DNA from: Candidatus Defluviibacterium haderslevense
Lineage (GTDB): Bacteria; Bacteroidota; Bacteroidia; Chitinophagales; Saprospiraceae
Direction: 5' to 3'
Assembly (NCBI GenBank): GCA_016712225.1
Contig: JADJRL010000003.1
Coordinates: 641,001 to 705,000 of the forward strand
Length of the DNA: 64,000 nt
Below, one piece after another: positions 1-9,021 of the stretch. The notes below the pieces were generated by a model. The model was given only the letters and a program-made list of their open reading frames with translations, searched no databases and was not told the origin of the DNA. The position numbers were made by a program, and so were the translations under genes. How positions within the stretch are numbered: position 1 is the stretch's first letter; every line of letters starts with the position of its first letter.

Positions 1-964
1 CATCCATTGCAGTTACTCCAACAGCAAAAAATAATTTTACATCTTTATCTAAATCATTATGATCTCTGATCGAAACCATTTGTGCGAATCTCAACCAATG
101 TCCTGCCTGACCTGTAGATCTTGGACCGTCACGCATAAATTCAATGGTTGCTTTTCGATTATGATCCAAATTGGCATTAATTGCCATGACTTCATCTACT
201 TCATTTTTCATCTGTTCGGATCCAACTTTTGGAGGAGCAGGAGCTCTGAATTGAGAAGAACTTTTTAAACCAAAAGGCTTTACTCTATACCAAAAAGGGG
301 TTAAAAAATTCACTAAAAAAGTGTCCCCATTCGATTTTACAAATGGCAGTGGGTGCCAGCGATCTGGATCAACCACTTTCTTGTAAGTATTTATAGCATT
401 ATAAAAAGTGTAATCAGAAAATGGTTCTCCATTTCCTCCCGGTTCATTTCCAAGCTGATTCGAACCATCATTATGTCTAAATTCAATTATGGATTTAGCA
501 ACTAAATTACCAATACCTTCGGGTTTTGTGCGGTCCAACGTTTTATTTTCTGGTTTATAACCCATTTTAACAAATTCTGCAGTGATGTATTTAGCATCAT
601 CCTTATACTGATCCATTAAAACTCGATAAATAGCATAACTAATGGCTATTTCCTTATTTTTTTGGGTTCTCTCAGCTGCCGGTCTTCTTAGTTTGCCACC
701 AAATTGGGTTCCAATAGCTTTAGCATCGTATGCTGCCCAGGCATCATATATGGTATTAACAACAATTCCCAACTGTCGGGATTGAACTGTCGGCTTTGCA
801 CCAACCCTATCAACATCATTCGCAGTTACTTCCAATGCTATGTCAAGCCATTTATAAGCTATTGAATTTTTAGGATCGGCAACTAAATTAGAAACGGGAG
901 TAGCGTAAATGCTATAAGTGGCAACAAAAAGCATAACACCAATTTTAATACATAGTTTTTTCAT
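1..964 (-). CDS. Vanadium-dependent haloperoxidase-like (PAP2 superfamily) protein, 3' end cut by window
   Basis: About 321 codons are visible from the ATG at 964; the gene runs off the left edge. The first ~20 residues (MKKLCIKIGVMLFVATYS) look like a signal peptide. The text NTIYDAWAAYD near residue 75 and GQAGHWLRFAQM near residue 290 match the helical N-terminal half of secreted vanadium-haloperoxidase-like proteins, which share a fold with PAP2 acid phosphatases. The histidine/arginine metal-site motifs of the family lie toward the C-terminus and are outside the window, so catalytic competence cannot be judged. The gene is divergent from the LytTR regulator at 1240; a strong hairpin lies in its presumed leader. 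Confidence 0.75.
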   Translation of the reverse strand, partial: MKKLCIKIGVMLFVATYSIYATPVSNLVADPKNSIAYKWLDIALEVTANDVDRVGAKPTVQSRQLGIVVNTIYDAWAAYDAKAIGTQFGGKLRRPAAERTQKNKEIAISYAIYRVLMDQYKDDAKYITAEFVKMGYKPENKTLDRTKPEGIGNLVAKSIIEFRHNDGSNQLGNEPGGNGEPFSDYTFYNAINTYKKVVDPDRWHPLPFVKSNGDTFLVNFLTPFWYRVKPFGLKSSSQFRAPAPPKVGSEQMKNEVDEVMAINANLDHNRKATIEFMRDGPRSTGQAGHWLRFAQMVSIRDHNDLDKDVKLFFAVGVTAMD

Positions 965-1019
965 TTTAAGTGGTTTAAGTATATAATTTTAATAATTGTT
1001 TTTAAATTCCCTAAATAAC

Positions 1020-1044
1020 AAAGGAGGGTTCCCATCCCTCCTTT
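1020..1044. promoter_or_regulatory. 9-bp perfect hairpin in divergent intergenic region
   Basis: AAAGGAGGG (1020-1028) pairs perfectly with CCCTCCTTT (1036-1044) around a 7-nt loop. It is the most GC-rich stretch of an otherwise AT-rich 275-bp gap. Neither side is followed by a T-run, and both flanking genes point away from it, so it does not look like an ordinary terminator. On the minus strand it would sit in the 5' leader of the haloperoxidase-like gene. Its right arm also buries a GGAGG-like sequence. Confidence 0.5.
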
Positions 1045-1099
1045 ATATCATGAAAGTAAATTTTTATTTATCAAACCAAATTCTTGTCTTTTGACCTTA

Positions 1100-1107
1100 C
1101 AAAGATA
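1100..1107 (-). promoter_or_regulatory. Candidate -7 element (TATCTTTG) for the haloperoxidase-like gene
   Basis: Read on the minus strand this is an exact TAnnTTTG Bacteroidota -7 box. No TTG was found 18-20 nt upstream, so support is partial. If used, transcription would begin near 1093 and give a ~130-nt leader containing the 1020-1044 hairpin. Confidence 0.3.
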
Positions 1108-1239
1108 TGTTGCGCTATAATCTATCCATTTATGAATACATGAAGAAAGGCATATTATTGATGAATCCAGTAAAATGATTGACGAAATGAAATCCAATAA
1201 TGGCATAATTTGTGATACTGTATGTATTAAATCCTTTTT

Positions 1240-1938
1240 ATGGGACTAAAATGCTTGATTATTGATGATGATCCTATGATATGTGATCTTGTCAAATATT
1301 TTTGCACTAAAATAAAAGAAATTGAATATTGTATTTCAGCTGGTACGGGGAGAGATGGTTTAGAATTATTATCTTCACAAGCAATTGATTTGGTTTTCCT
1401 GGATTATAATCTACCCGATATGAAAGGTCAGGGCTTACTTGAATTAAAACAAAACGCCCTGCCAGTGATAATGGTTACTTCTGAGACTGACTTTGCAACT
1501 AAATCTTACGAATACCATGATATCATAGACTATTTAGTTAAACCTATTTCATTTGACCGTTTTCAAAAGGGCATAAATAAAGCCCTTGGAAAATTGGATA
1601 GTCAAATAAAACAGAACTTAAAAAACACTAAAGAAGCCCTGTTTGTAAAGGATGGCAATAAATGGGTCAGGATACATTTCTCAAGTTTATTATTCTTAAA
1701 ATCTGAAGAAAATTATGTAGCATTTGTAACTGCAGAAAAAACCACTCTGAGTTTGATCACATTAAAGGAGTTAGAATCAAAATTACCCAATCATTTCTTA
1801 AAAGTTCATCGTTCATATATTGTTAACTTAAATAAAATTGAAGTGTTAACAACTGATGAATTAATCATCAATAAAACAACTATACCTATAGGTCAAACTT
1901 ATCGAAAAGAGGTTATGGAATACATTAACAGAACATAA
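1240..1938 (+). CDS. LytTR-family response regulator
   Basis: A 232-residue two-domain regulator. Residues ~4-120 form a receiver domain with the acidic triad D9-D11, phospho-acceptor D55 (VFLDYNLPD), T80 and the conserved K101 (VKPI). Residues ~133-230 form a LytTR DNA-binding domain with the typical FLKVHRSYIVNL segment at 186-197. By family it is a cytoplasmic transcription factor activated by phosphotransfer. It starts with ATG at 1240 and its stop lies 3 bp from the stop of the convergent hybrid histidine kinase, which makes that kinase the obvious candidate partner. The kinase carries its own receiver and HPt-like domain, so a phosphorelay ending on D55 is a reasonable inference. Target promoters are unknown. 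Confidence 0.92.
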   Translation: MGLKCLIIDDDPMICDLVKYFCTKIKEIEYCISAGTGRDGLELLSSQAIDLVFLDYNLPDMKGQGLLELKQNALPVIMVTSETDFATKSYEYHDIIDYLVKPISFDRFQKGINKALGKLDSQIKQNLKNTKEALFVKDGNKWVRIHFSSLLFLKSEENYVAFVTAEKTTLSLITLKELESKLPNHFLKVHRSYIVNLNKIEVLTTDELIINKTTIPIGQTYRKEVMEYINRT

Positions 1939-1941
1939 CAT

Positions 1942-4626
1942 CTATAACCATTTCTTCAATTCATTTTCAAAAAACATTTCACATTGGTGCATTTTAACTT
2001 GGATGTCACTATTAGTTGATTCAAGCTGTTTAGAATTTACAAATGGCTCAAACTTAATCATAATCAATTGATTTTCCAACTTAATCAAATTAAATCGGCG
2101 AAGACTATTTGCCAACTTATGCACCACAGCATCTTTCATTCCTATATCTCGTGATAAAATGGCTTTAGACAATTGCTCGCGCGCATCCTTCCATTCATTG
2201 ATTAATAATTTTAGTGCCGATAAAATCAAGGCAGGATCATAATCATAATCCTTATATAATACTTCTAAAGTTGGTATCTGAAATCCCATGTGAGTAAATG
2301 CATACTCAATTTCAGAAATCATTTTATCCGGGCTGATCGGCTTTTGTATCACCATATCCAAAAGATAATGGCTTGACTTTAAAACGGCATCTATATCATG
2401 ATGTCCCGTTACTGCAATAAAGAGTCCATCTTGTTTTTTATAACTGAATATCTGTTCAAATAAATCAAAGAGGGAAACATTTTCCAACCAGAAATCTGTA
2501 ATAATTAAGTCATACTTTTGATCAACCGCCAATTCACCAATTTCAAGAGATTTTGATAATTGTTTTATTGTGTTATGTCCATTTTCAAATATTCGTTGAT
2601 AAAGCATTCTTAATTGAGGATCATCTTCAATAATTAAAATGGATCTTGGGATTTCAAAAAAAGAAACTTGGGCTTCTTTTGAAATTGTATTTGAATCCGG
2701 ATTATTAATAGATTCTAGTGTTATTTCAAAAGAGAATATCGAACCTTCTCCAAAAGTAGAATCCAACTTCAATGTGCTACCAAATAATTCCAAAAGCTGG
2801 ACCACGATCGGCAATCCTAAACCAGCACCCGACTCGTTTTTTAAATAATCTTGCCTGTTCTCCTTTTGAAACCGCTCCAATATTAATTTATAATTCTCAA
2901 GCCGAATTCCAATACCACTATCTTTTACCTGAATCAATAAAAAGACACTATGATCGTTTTTGATTTCATTTTTGATATTAAGCTCAACATGTCCATATTC
3001 AGGTGTGAATTTAATGGCATTAGAAATTAAGTTGGACAATACTTGACTAAAACGCAAGGCGTCCAAGTTTACCCATAAATTTTTTAGTGACTCATCACAA
3101 ATTAACTTAAAACTAATTTTTTTGGATACCGCTTCAAAAATATAACTTTTATAAATTTTATTTATTAAGTCATAAAATTGAAGAGGCTCATTCTGCAATT
3201 GAATTTTACCTTCCTTTAATTTAGAAAAATCCAATATATCATTTACTAAAGATAGTAAATTGTGCGTGCTAAATTTTAATGTTTCGATAAATGGCAACTG
3301 ATTAGTTCTAGGATTATTATCTTCAAGCAATCGCGTCATACCAACAATAGAATGCAGTGGATTTCTGATCTCATGACTCATATTTTCCAAAAATAATTCC
3401 TTAGACTTATTGGCACTTTCTGCTGATGCCTTTGCATCGGCCAACGATTGAATATTCTGTTGTAAGGTCGAAGACATGGCTTGGAAGGTATTGGCTAACA
3501 AACCAATTTCATCATTTCGATTCAAGGGGAGATCCGAAACCGATAAACTGTTCGGAAAACTAATCATGGATTTAGTAATTGACTCTAACCCATTTGTTTG
3601 TTTGCGCATCCAAAACAATGCTAAAAAAACCAACAATAAAATAATAATTAGTGTGATTACAAAGACGGACCATTGCCAATCATAAAATGGTGATAAGATC
3701 ACATCCTTAGCTGCACCAAGACAGATATATAATGAATAATTACTCCGAGGATAATTAATTTTTTTAAAATAATAAATATGTGTTTTTGTATCAACGGACT
3801 TTATTTCATTACCTATTGTAGTTAAAAAATCTAATGGTAATTTAAATTCCAAAGGTGCATAAGGCAATTTTGCATATTCAAATCCAAACTCTTTAGTAGA
3901 ATCGGGATGAATTATGAAATGACCAATATCATTAAAAAGGTATAATTCCGAATTCGAGTGAACGCTCTTTTTAAAATGTTCGAAAAAATTATTTAATATC
4001 GTATTCAGGATGATGATTCCTTCCACTCTTCCATTTACGTACAATGGACATGCCGCTCTTAAGGTTGGCATAATGGGGTAACTTATTTTACCATACTCTT
4101 TATTCAAATCTATTTCTGAAAAATACACTGAATCCTTAGGCAGTAATATGGTTTCTCTAAAATAAGCACTTGAACCTTTTCTTTGTAATGCATCTGACGG
4201 AACAATAAAAATATGTCCTTTCAAACGATCCGTTCGAATTTTCTCCAATCCTAAAGAATCATTGGCAATAAATCTCAACTGACCATAATCTGGTTTAGTG
4301 GATAAAAAAGAAAAGTAATCATTAGATAATTTAACTTTATTGAACTCCCTTTGTGCACTATTTGGTGCTATAAGATAATCATTCAAATATGGACTTCTCG
4401 ATAAATACAAAATGTCTTGTCTGATTTGTTCAATATAAGAAATAAATCTTACATCCAATACCTCCAGATCATGTTCCAATTGTTGGATGGATGAATTGAC
4501 AATTATTGCAGAACTTTTTCTATATAAAAAATACCCAATGAGTGCCGATGATACAACTATTAATATAATATAAACTATTGCATTTTTTAATGCAAGTGAA
4601 ACAAATTTTGGTTTATAATCGGACAT
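1942..4626 (-). CDS. Hybrid sensor histidine kinase (sensor-HAMP-HisKA-HATPase-REC-HPt)
   Basis: An 894-residue inner-membrane kinase. There is a transmembrane helix at ~16-36, an extracytoplasmic Cache-like sensor region ~37-315, a second helix at ~318-340, and a HAMP-like linker ~341-395. The phospho-accepting H418 lies in LENMSHEIRNP, the N-box is at N532/N536, DSGIGI at 569-574 and GAGLGL at ~600-605. A receiver domain covers ~662-785 (D668/D669, acceptor D711, K762). The last ~100 residues resemble an HPt domain with H836 in VVHKLANSLRRF. The protein therefore carries the modules for an internal His-Asp-His relay. It is convergent with, and 3 bp from, the LytTR regulator. The sensed signal cannot be predicted. 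Confidence 0.93.
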   Translation of the reverse strand: MSDYKPKFVSLALKNAIVYIILIVVSSALIGYFLYRKSSAIIVNSSIQQLEHDLEVLDVRFISYIEQIRQDILYLSRSPYLNDYLIAPNSAQREFNKVKLSNDYFSFLSTKPDYGQLRFIANDSLGLEKIRTDRLKGHIFIVPSDALQRKGSSAYFRETILLPKDSVYFSEIDLNKEYGKISYPIMPTLRAACPLYVNGRVEGIIILNTILNNFFEHFKKSVHSNSELYLFNDIGHFIIHPDSTKEFGFEYAKLPYAPLEFKLPLDFLTTIGNEIKSVDTKTHIYYFKKINYPRSNYSLYICLGAAKDVILSPFYDWQWSVFVITLIIILLLVFLALFWMRKQTNGLESITKSMISFPNSLSVSDLPLNRNDEIGLLANTFQAMSSTLQQNIQSLADAKASAESANKSKELFLENMSHEIRNPLHSIVGMTRLLEDNNPRTNQLPFIETLKFSTHNLLSLVNDILDFSKLKEGKIQLQNEPLQFYDLINKIYKSYIFEAVSKKISFKLICDESLKNLWVNLDALRFSQVLSNLISNAIKFTPEYGHVELNIKNEIKNDHSVFLLIQVKDSGIGIRLENYKLILERFQKENRQDYLKNESGAGLGLPIVVQLLELFGSTLKLDSTFGEGSIFSFEITLESINNPDSNTISKEAQVSFFEIPRSILIIEDDPQLRMLYQRIFENGHNTIKQLSKSLEIGELAVDQKYDLIITDFWLENVSLFDLFEQIFSYKKQDGLFIAVTGHHDIDAVLKSSHYLLDMVIQKPISPDKMISEIEYAFTHMGFQIPTLEVLYKDYDYDPALILSALKLLINEWKDAREQLSKAILSRDIGMKDAVVHKLANSLRRFNLIKLENQLIMIKFEPFVNSKQLESTNSDIQVKMHQCEMFFENELKKWL

Positions 4627-4675
4627 TGTTTTAACTTACAATTAAGCAAGATTTATAATTAATTTATTGAATCTA

Positions 4676-4705
4676 CAAAGATACAGCTCTTCAAAGATAA
4701 TCAAA
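4676..4705 (-). promoter_or_regulatory. Predicted Bacteroidota promoter of the hybrid kinase
   Basis: On the minus strand TTTG (4702-4705) is followed after 18 nt by TATCTTTG (4676-4683), matching the TTTG / TAnnTTTG consensus. A second TATCTTTG overlaps at 4692-4699. Predicted transcription start is ~45 nt upstream of the kinase ATG at 4626. Confidence 0.5.
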
Positions 4706-4744
4706 TTTGTATATAATATTCATTAAAAGTCATTGATTTATTGA

Positions 4745-5380
4745 TTATTTACGACCGAAGTCGGCAGGAATTTCGCCCCATCTTTCTGTTTCCCATTTCA
4801 CAATAGGATTTAAAAAAGTATTCTGATTGAGCCATAATGTAGCTCTTTGGAGTAATTCTTTGATAGGCTGATTTGCAGAAACAAATTCTAATTTAGTGTT
4901 AGCTTTTTTTCTTTTAACCCAGCTCATTGCTGTTTTGGAATCTGTAAAAATAGTAGCAGTAGAATTATTCTGTTTTTTTAGTAAAGCTAATGCATGAACG
5001 ATGGCCAAAAACTCGCCAATATTATTAGTTCCCATTTTTAATGGACCCACCAAAAATAGGACATCCCTATTATATGGATCTACTCCCTGGTATTCCATAT
5101 CTCCTGGATTCCCTGAACATGCAGCATCTACAGCTATACTTCCTTGTGGAACAAATGGTTTCCAATCTTCAAATTCGCTACTTGATGATGTTCTGGGTAA
5201 TGAATGTTTGGGAGTCCCAAGATAATAGGCGTCTTCTGCTTCTTGTTTGGTTAAAAAAGACTTATACTTAGCATTTGGATAACCTTTAACTTGCTGGAGA
5301 CAATCAGCCCAAGAAGTAAAAATTCCGGTATTATTTCCTTCCCAAACGACATAAAATTTTGTTTTTTCCTTTTTTGACAT
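4745..5380 (-). CDS. Ribonuclease H family protein with N-terminal viroplasmin domain
   Basis: A 211-residue protein. Residues ~8-52 (KFYVVWEGNNTGIFTSW) form the RNA/DNA-hybrid-binding viroplasmin/RHBD domain also found at the N-terminus of eukaryotic RNase H1. Residues ~80-211 form an RNase H fold with the acidic residues D85, E123, D147 and D208. By family it cleaves RNA in RNA-DNA hybrids in the cytoplasm, using two metal ions. This domain layout and length are common in Bacteroidota. The start codon lies inside the 3' extension of the broken GxxExxY reading frame (50-bp overlap, different frame). Confidence 0.9.
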   Translation of the reverse strand: MSKKEKTKFYVVWEGNNTGIFTSWADCLQQVKGYPNAKYKSFLTKQEAEDAYYLGTPKHSLPRTSSSSEFEDWKPFVPQGSIAVDAACSGNPGDMEYQGVDPYNRDVLFLVGPLKMGTNNIGEFLAIVHALALLKKQNNSTATIFTDSKTAMSWVKRKKANTKLEFVSANQPIKELLQRATLWLNQNTFLNPIVKWETERWGEIPADFGRK

Positions 5381-5774
5381 TATTAACTATATGGCGTTTA
5401 AAGCACAATTCTTTTGTAGTTTTCAATTTGAGTTCACCAAAATTAACAATCAATGCTAATTTATTCTGAGAAACTTTTAAATAATTAATGGCTTGTGCAA
5501 CAAATTCATCCGCTATACCTGTAACTCCCTTTACTTCCAAAATAATAGTTCCGTTCACGATGAAATCCGCATAAAATTAATGTGTTAATATGATTCCTGT
5601 ATAATTAACTTCATATATCTTTTCTCTCTCAAATTCAATACCTGCATTTCTAAACTCATACTCTAATTCATCTTTGTAAACGATTTCTAAAAATCCAGCT
5701 CCAAGGTTGTTATGTACTTCCATGCATAAACCTATAATTTGATAACTTTCAGCTTGATAAATTAGTGTGTCCAT
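5331..5774 (-). pseudogene. GxxExxY / PD-(D/E)XK-fold family protein interrupted by an in-frame stop
   Basis: The upstream part (ATG at 5774) carries the family signature GAGFLEIVY (GxxExxY) and stops at TAA 5577-5579 after 65 codons. The same frame continues immediately with FYADFIV and ILEVKGV, which provide the downstream D and ExK of the PD-(D/E)XK nuclease fold, and ends at 5331. The family text across this junction is normally continuous, so a single base change (for example a lysine AAA to TAA) explains the break. The truncated product would lack the D...ExK residues. The 3' end runs 50 bp into the RNase H gene, beyond where these ~125-residue proteins usually stop. Family members have no agreed biological role. 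Confidence 0.8.
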
Positions 5775-5843
5775 AGTGCTGATACTTTGATGTTTGATAT
5801 ATTATTTTTACTTTAGTGACAATTTAATAGCCTAAAATTTTTA

Positions 5844-5957
5844 GCCACTAATGCACGAATAATTACCTATCCCATTTGTGTATTCGTGTCTATAGTTTCT
5901 ATATTTTTTTGCCACTAATTCACTAATAGATACTTATCAAATTCGTGCATTCGCTGC
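5844..5957. repeat. Two tandem 47-bp degenerate copies (period 67 bp) beside the GxxExxY gene
   Basis: Copy 1 is 5844-5890 and copy 2 is 5911-5957. Both begin GCCACTAAT and align without gaps. Each contains an inverted pair of the CACGAAT / ATTCGTG type (one arm is altered in copy 2). Similar cacgaat/attcgtg-rich intergenic elements are, from general experience, frequent next to GxxExxY genes. No transposase is present. Confidence 0.6.
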
Positions 5958-5973
5958 TATTTAAATTCAAGAA

Positions 5974-6402
5974 TTAATCTTCAAATACATCACATTCAAT
6001 CATTTCTTTTTTGAAAGGTGTAAACTTACCTTTAAATAAAGTACTAGCGACGACATGATTATCGATCCAATGATAATTTCCACCTCTGGGCTTGCCCATA
6101 ACTATACCATGATATAAAAAATCATGTTTATTTAACCATTCTTCGGTGATTTTCCTCAAAGATTCTGTGCGACTGGTAAAAAAATAAATTCTATGACCTT
6201 CATTATACCATCGATTGATGTATTGTTGTGCATCAACATATGGTAACACGATTTTCATTCGTTCCGGATCCTCATTTGGAACGTCATCACAGATGGTTCC
6301 ATCAATATCAATCAAGTAATTTTTTATTCCTGGTGCAAGTACCGGGCTTAAAGAATGACCTTCAGCATCAGTCAATAAATTTAGCTTGTTTGTTTCATCC
6401 AT
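5974..6402 (-). CDS. HAD-superfamily phosphatase-like protein
   Basis: With the preferred ATG start at 6402 the protein is 142 residues; an upstream in-frame TTG at 6435 would add 11 residues but is a weaker start. LIDIDGT gives HAD motif I with D32 (nucleophile) and D34. FFTSR supplies the motif II threonine, and GKPRGGNYHWIDNH supplies the motif III lysine and acidic motif IV. The size and the absence of a large cap match small HAD hydrolases related to polynucleotide or sugar phosphatases. The substrate is unknown. It lies downstream of the S9 peptidase gene on the same strand with a 65-bp gap. Confidence 0.75.
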   Translation of the reverse strand: MDETNKLNLLTDAEGHSLSPVLAPGIKNYLIDIDGTICDDVPNEDPERMKIVLPYVDAQQYINRWYNEGHRIYFFTSRTESLRKITEEWLNKHDFLYHGIVMGKPRGGNYHWIDNHVVASTLFKGKFTPFKKEMIECDVFED

Positions 6403-6467
6403 ACCATCACAGCCTAAATAAAAAAATAAATGCAAAATATTTTTACGATTTATTTCTTACAAATCTA

Positions 6468-8480
6468 TTATTTCAAATACTTATCTAACCAATTGTAAAA
6501 CTCTCTTTGCCACAACAAACCATTCTGTGGTGATTGGATCCAATGGCCCTCTTCAGGAAACAATACAAGACGACTTGGTATACCTTTTAACTGAGCAGCT
6601 TGATAAGCTTGCAGACCTTCACTAACAGGAACCCTAAAATCTTTTTCTCCATGCATTACCAATAATGGAGTATCCCAGTTTTGTACAAACCGGTGTGGAG
6701 AGAATTGTTCATATTGTTTTTTATATTGTTGTTCCCAATAGGGTCCACCAATATCATAATTTGCGAACCACATCTCCTCCGTTGTGCCATACCAACTCTC
6801 AATATTGAACATTCCACAATGGGAAATAAAACATTTAAATCTTTTATTATGATGACCAGCTAAATAATAAACTGAATATCCTCCAAAACTTGCACCAACT
6901 GCTCCTAATTTATCCTTATCTACATACGATTCCTTACATGCATCATCTATGGCACTAAGATAATCTTTCATACATTGTCCACCCCAATCTTTGGAGATAG
7001 CCAAATTCCATTCTTGGCCAAAGCCTGGCATTCCGCGACGACATGGAGCAACAATTATATATCCATTGGAGGCCATTAATTCCAAATTCCAACGATAAGA
7101 AAAAAATTGGCTCACTGTAGATTGAGGTCCTCCTTGACAATATAATAGGGTTGGGTATTTTTTTGAAGGATTAAAATCGGGTGGTTTAATAATCCACACC
7201 AGCATATCTTTGCCATCCGTGGTCTTAATCATTTTTTGTTGTACATCTGCTTTTTTTATCTGACTCCAATAGCTCGTGTTAACATTCGTTATTTGTTTGG
7301 ATTCTCCAGTTCCTGTATTTACATTGAAAATTTCAACAGGTTGTGTCATTGAACACTTCGTAGCAATTAATCCCTTATTAGAAATAATAAAGCTATTATA
7401 ATCGTGTATCCCGTTTGTGATTTGTTTTACTTTGGCAGATGCAATTTCCTGCATCATTAATTGTTTACAACCTTTAATTGCACTTATAAAATAAATACTT
7501 TTTTGATCTAATGAAAACACTGCATTTTCGGCATCGTTATCAAAATTCTTACTTAAATTTTGAATTTTATTATTACTCAGATCATAATATGTAATACTAT
7601 TTTTATCAGCTTCATAACCTGGCGTATACATACTATTCCAGATTAAAAATTTGCCATCTGATGAAAATACCGGATTCTTATCATAACCCAAATTAGTTAC
7701 ACTTAAATTCTTCGTTATTTTAGATTGAATATCATAAAGATAAATATCTGAATTGGTACTTAAAGAATATGCTTTACCAATTAGCTTTCTACAGCTATAA
7801 GCAATGTAACGTCCATCAGTACTTACTGCAATCTGTTCAATACCGTCATTGGGCTCAGTGGGAGCCTCAAAAGCCTCATTCACTATATTCATTGGTACAC
7901 CCGATAATGCGCCATCTTTATAATCAATAAAAAATACATTACTATCATGTTGATCATCCCAAGATTTCCAATGTCGATACATCAAATCATTGTAAACTCT
8001 TGCGTTTGCCAGTGGTAAATCAGGATATTGTTCTTTAGTAGTTTGTCTATATTTTACATCCGCAATAAATACTATTCTATTACCAGAAGGTGCCCACAAA
8101 AATCCATTCATTTCAAGGTCACTCAGTTTATTTTGATCAGAACCATCTGCATTCATTTCATACAATAAACCATTTAACAAAAAAGCAATTTTTTTTCCAT
8201 CAGGTCTGAAGCGGGCATTATTTTCATGGCCTTCATAATTTGTAATTTTTCTAGCTAAGCCTACACCATCCGATGAAGTTAGATATAAATCTGTATTCCC
8301 TTTGTTTGCTGTTGTGTTATAATAAGTAACAGAATAAACTACTAATGATCCATCAGGTGAAACATCTTCAAGATTTACACGTCCTAATTTCCATAATGTC
8401 TCAGCAGTACAAAGTTGATTTTGAGCCATGGAATAAAATCCAATGGACATGCTTAAAAGTAATACAAAGAAATTTTTCAT
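6468..8480 (-). CDS. Secreted S9 family peptidase (prolyl oligopeptidase / acylaminoacyl-peptidase type)
   Basis: A 670-residue protein with a signal peptide ending near MAQ (residue ~20). Residues ~35-400 contain WD40-like PD40 beta-propeller blades (repeated SPDG / RPDGKKIAF / SSDGKFLIW motifs). Residues ~430-670 form an alpha/beta-hydrolase with nucleophile S531 in GASFGGY, D614 in HGEKDFRVP and H646 in EEGHW. The propeller is expected to gate access so that only short peptides reach the site. Its likely location is the periplasm or outer surface, with a role in peptide catabolism. Length and triad spacing are normal. Confidence 0.93.
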   Translation of the reverse strand: MKNFFVLLLSMSIGFYSMAQNQLCTAETLWKLGRVNLEDVSPDGSLVVYSVTYYNTTANKGNTDLYLTSSDGVGLARKITNYEGHENNARFRPDGKKIAFLLNGLLYEMNADGSDQNKLSDLEMNGFLWAPSGNRIVFIADVKYRQTTKEQYPDLPLANARVYNDLMYRHWKSWDDQHDSNVFFIDYKDGALSGVPMNIVNEAFEAPTEPNDGIEQIAVSTDGRYIAYSCRKLIGKAYSLSTNSDIYLYDIQSKITKNLSVTNLGYDKNPVFSSDGKFLIWNSMYTPGYEADKNSITYYDLSNNKIQNLSKNFDNDAENAVFSLDQKSIYFISAIKGCKQLMMQEIASAKVKQITNGIHDYNSFIISNKGLIATKCSMTQPVEIFNVNTGTGESKQITNVNTSYWSQIKKADVQQKMIKTTDGKDMLVWIIKPPDFNPSKKYPTLLYCQGGPQSTVSQFFSYRWNLELMASNGYIIVAPCRRGMPGFGQEWNLAISKDWGGQCMKDYLSAIDDACKESYVDKDKLGAVGASFGGYSVYYLAGHHNKRFKCFISHCGMFNIESWYGTTEEMWFANYDIGGPYWEQQYKKQYEQFSPHRFVQNWDTPLLVMHGEKDFRVPVSEGLQAYQAAQLKGIPSRLVLFPEEGHWIQSPQNGLLWQREFYNWLDKYLK

Positions 8481-8537
8481 AATAATCCAATATTAATAAT
8501 CAGCGAGAATAAATTGATAATTGCTACTAAAATAAAC

Positions 8538-8855
8538 TTATGCCTGCGCAGTAGGGGTATTGAAGGACATTGGCGGAAAAGACGGTGGTTCAGGATCTTG
8601 GATAATCCCATATTGATTTTCAAACTTTGTTAAATTCTCAGAAATCGCCTTCATCAACCTTTTAGCATGTTGAGGTGTCAATATAATTCTTGATTTAACT
8701 TTTGCCTTTGGTACGTTTGGCATTAATCGTATAAAATCCAATACAAATTCTGAATGTGAATGTGATATAATGGCTAAATTTGAATAAATACCTTCTGAAA
8801 TTTTTTCAGAAAGCTCGATATTAATTTCATTTGGATTTTTTGTTTGTTCAGACAT
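8538..8855 (-). CDS. DUF3467 domain-containing protein
   Basis: The ATG at 8855 (MSEQTKNPNEINIE) gives a 105-residue protein; an upstream TTG at 8900 is less likely. Residues ~8-85, including EGIYSNLAIISHSHSEFVLD and RIILTPQHAKRLMKAI, match the DUF3467 family, which is widespread in Bacteroidota and has no established function. The C-terminal ~20 residues are proline-rich and end in a short disordered tail. The gene is single, divergent from the TonB receptor, and has a candidate promoter at 8872-8900. Confidence 0.85.
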   Translation of the reverse strand: MSEQTKNPNEINIELSEKISEGIYSNLAIISHSHSEFVLDFIRLMPNVPKAKVKSRIILTPQHAKRLMKAISENLTKFENQYGIIQDPEPPSFPPMSFNTPTAQA

Positions 8856-8871
8856 GCTTATATTTTTATTG

Positions 8872-8900
8872 CAAAAATAATCGGATTCGCCACAATTCAA
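8872..8900 (-). promoter_or_regulatory. Predicted promoter of the DUF3467 gene
   Basis: On the minus strand TTG (8898-8900) is followed after 18 nt by TATTTTTG (8872-8879). The ATG lies at 8855, giving a ~10-nt leader. Confidence 0.4.
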
Positions 8901-9021
8901 TATAATATTTCGTTAAATTTTTAATCCAACGACATTTAAAAATCAAATAATACATAACATATTTATATAATATGAAATCCATATTGTAAAAAAATGAACA
9001 AAATAAAAAATTCCAATTTTA

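Noticed and set aside
1179..1212. TTG...TAATTTG as promoter of the LytTR gene
   Set aside because: The -7 box is one base short of TAnnTTTG and the spacer (24 nt) is too long.
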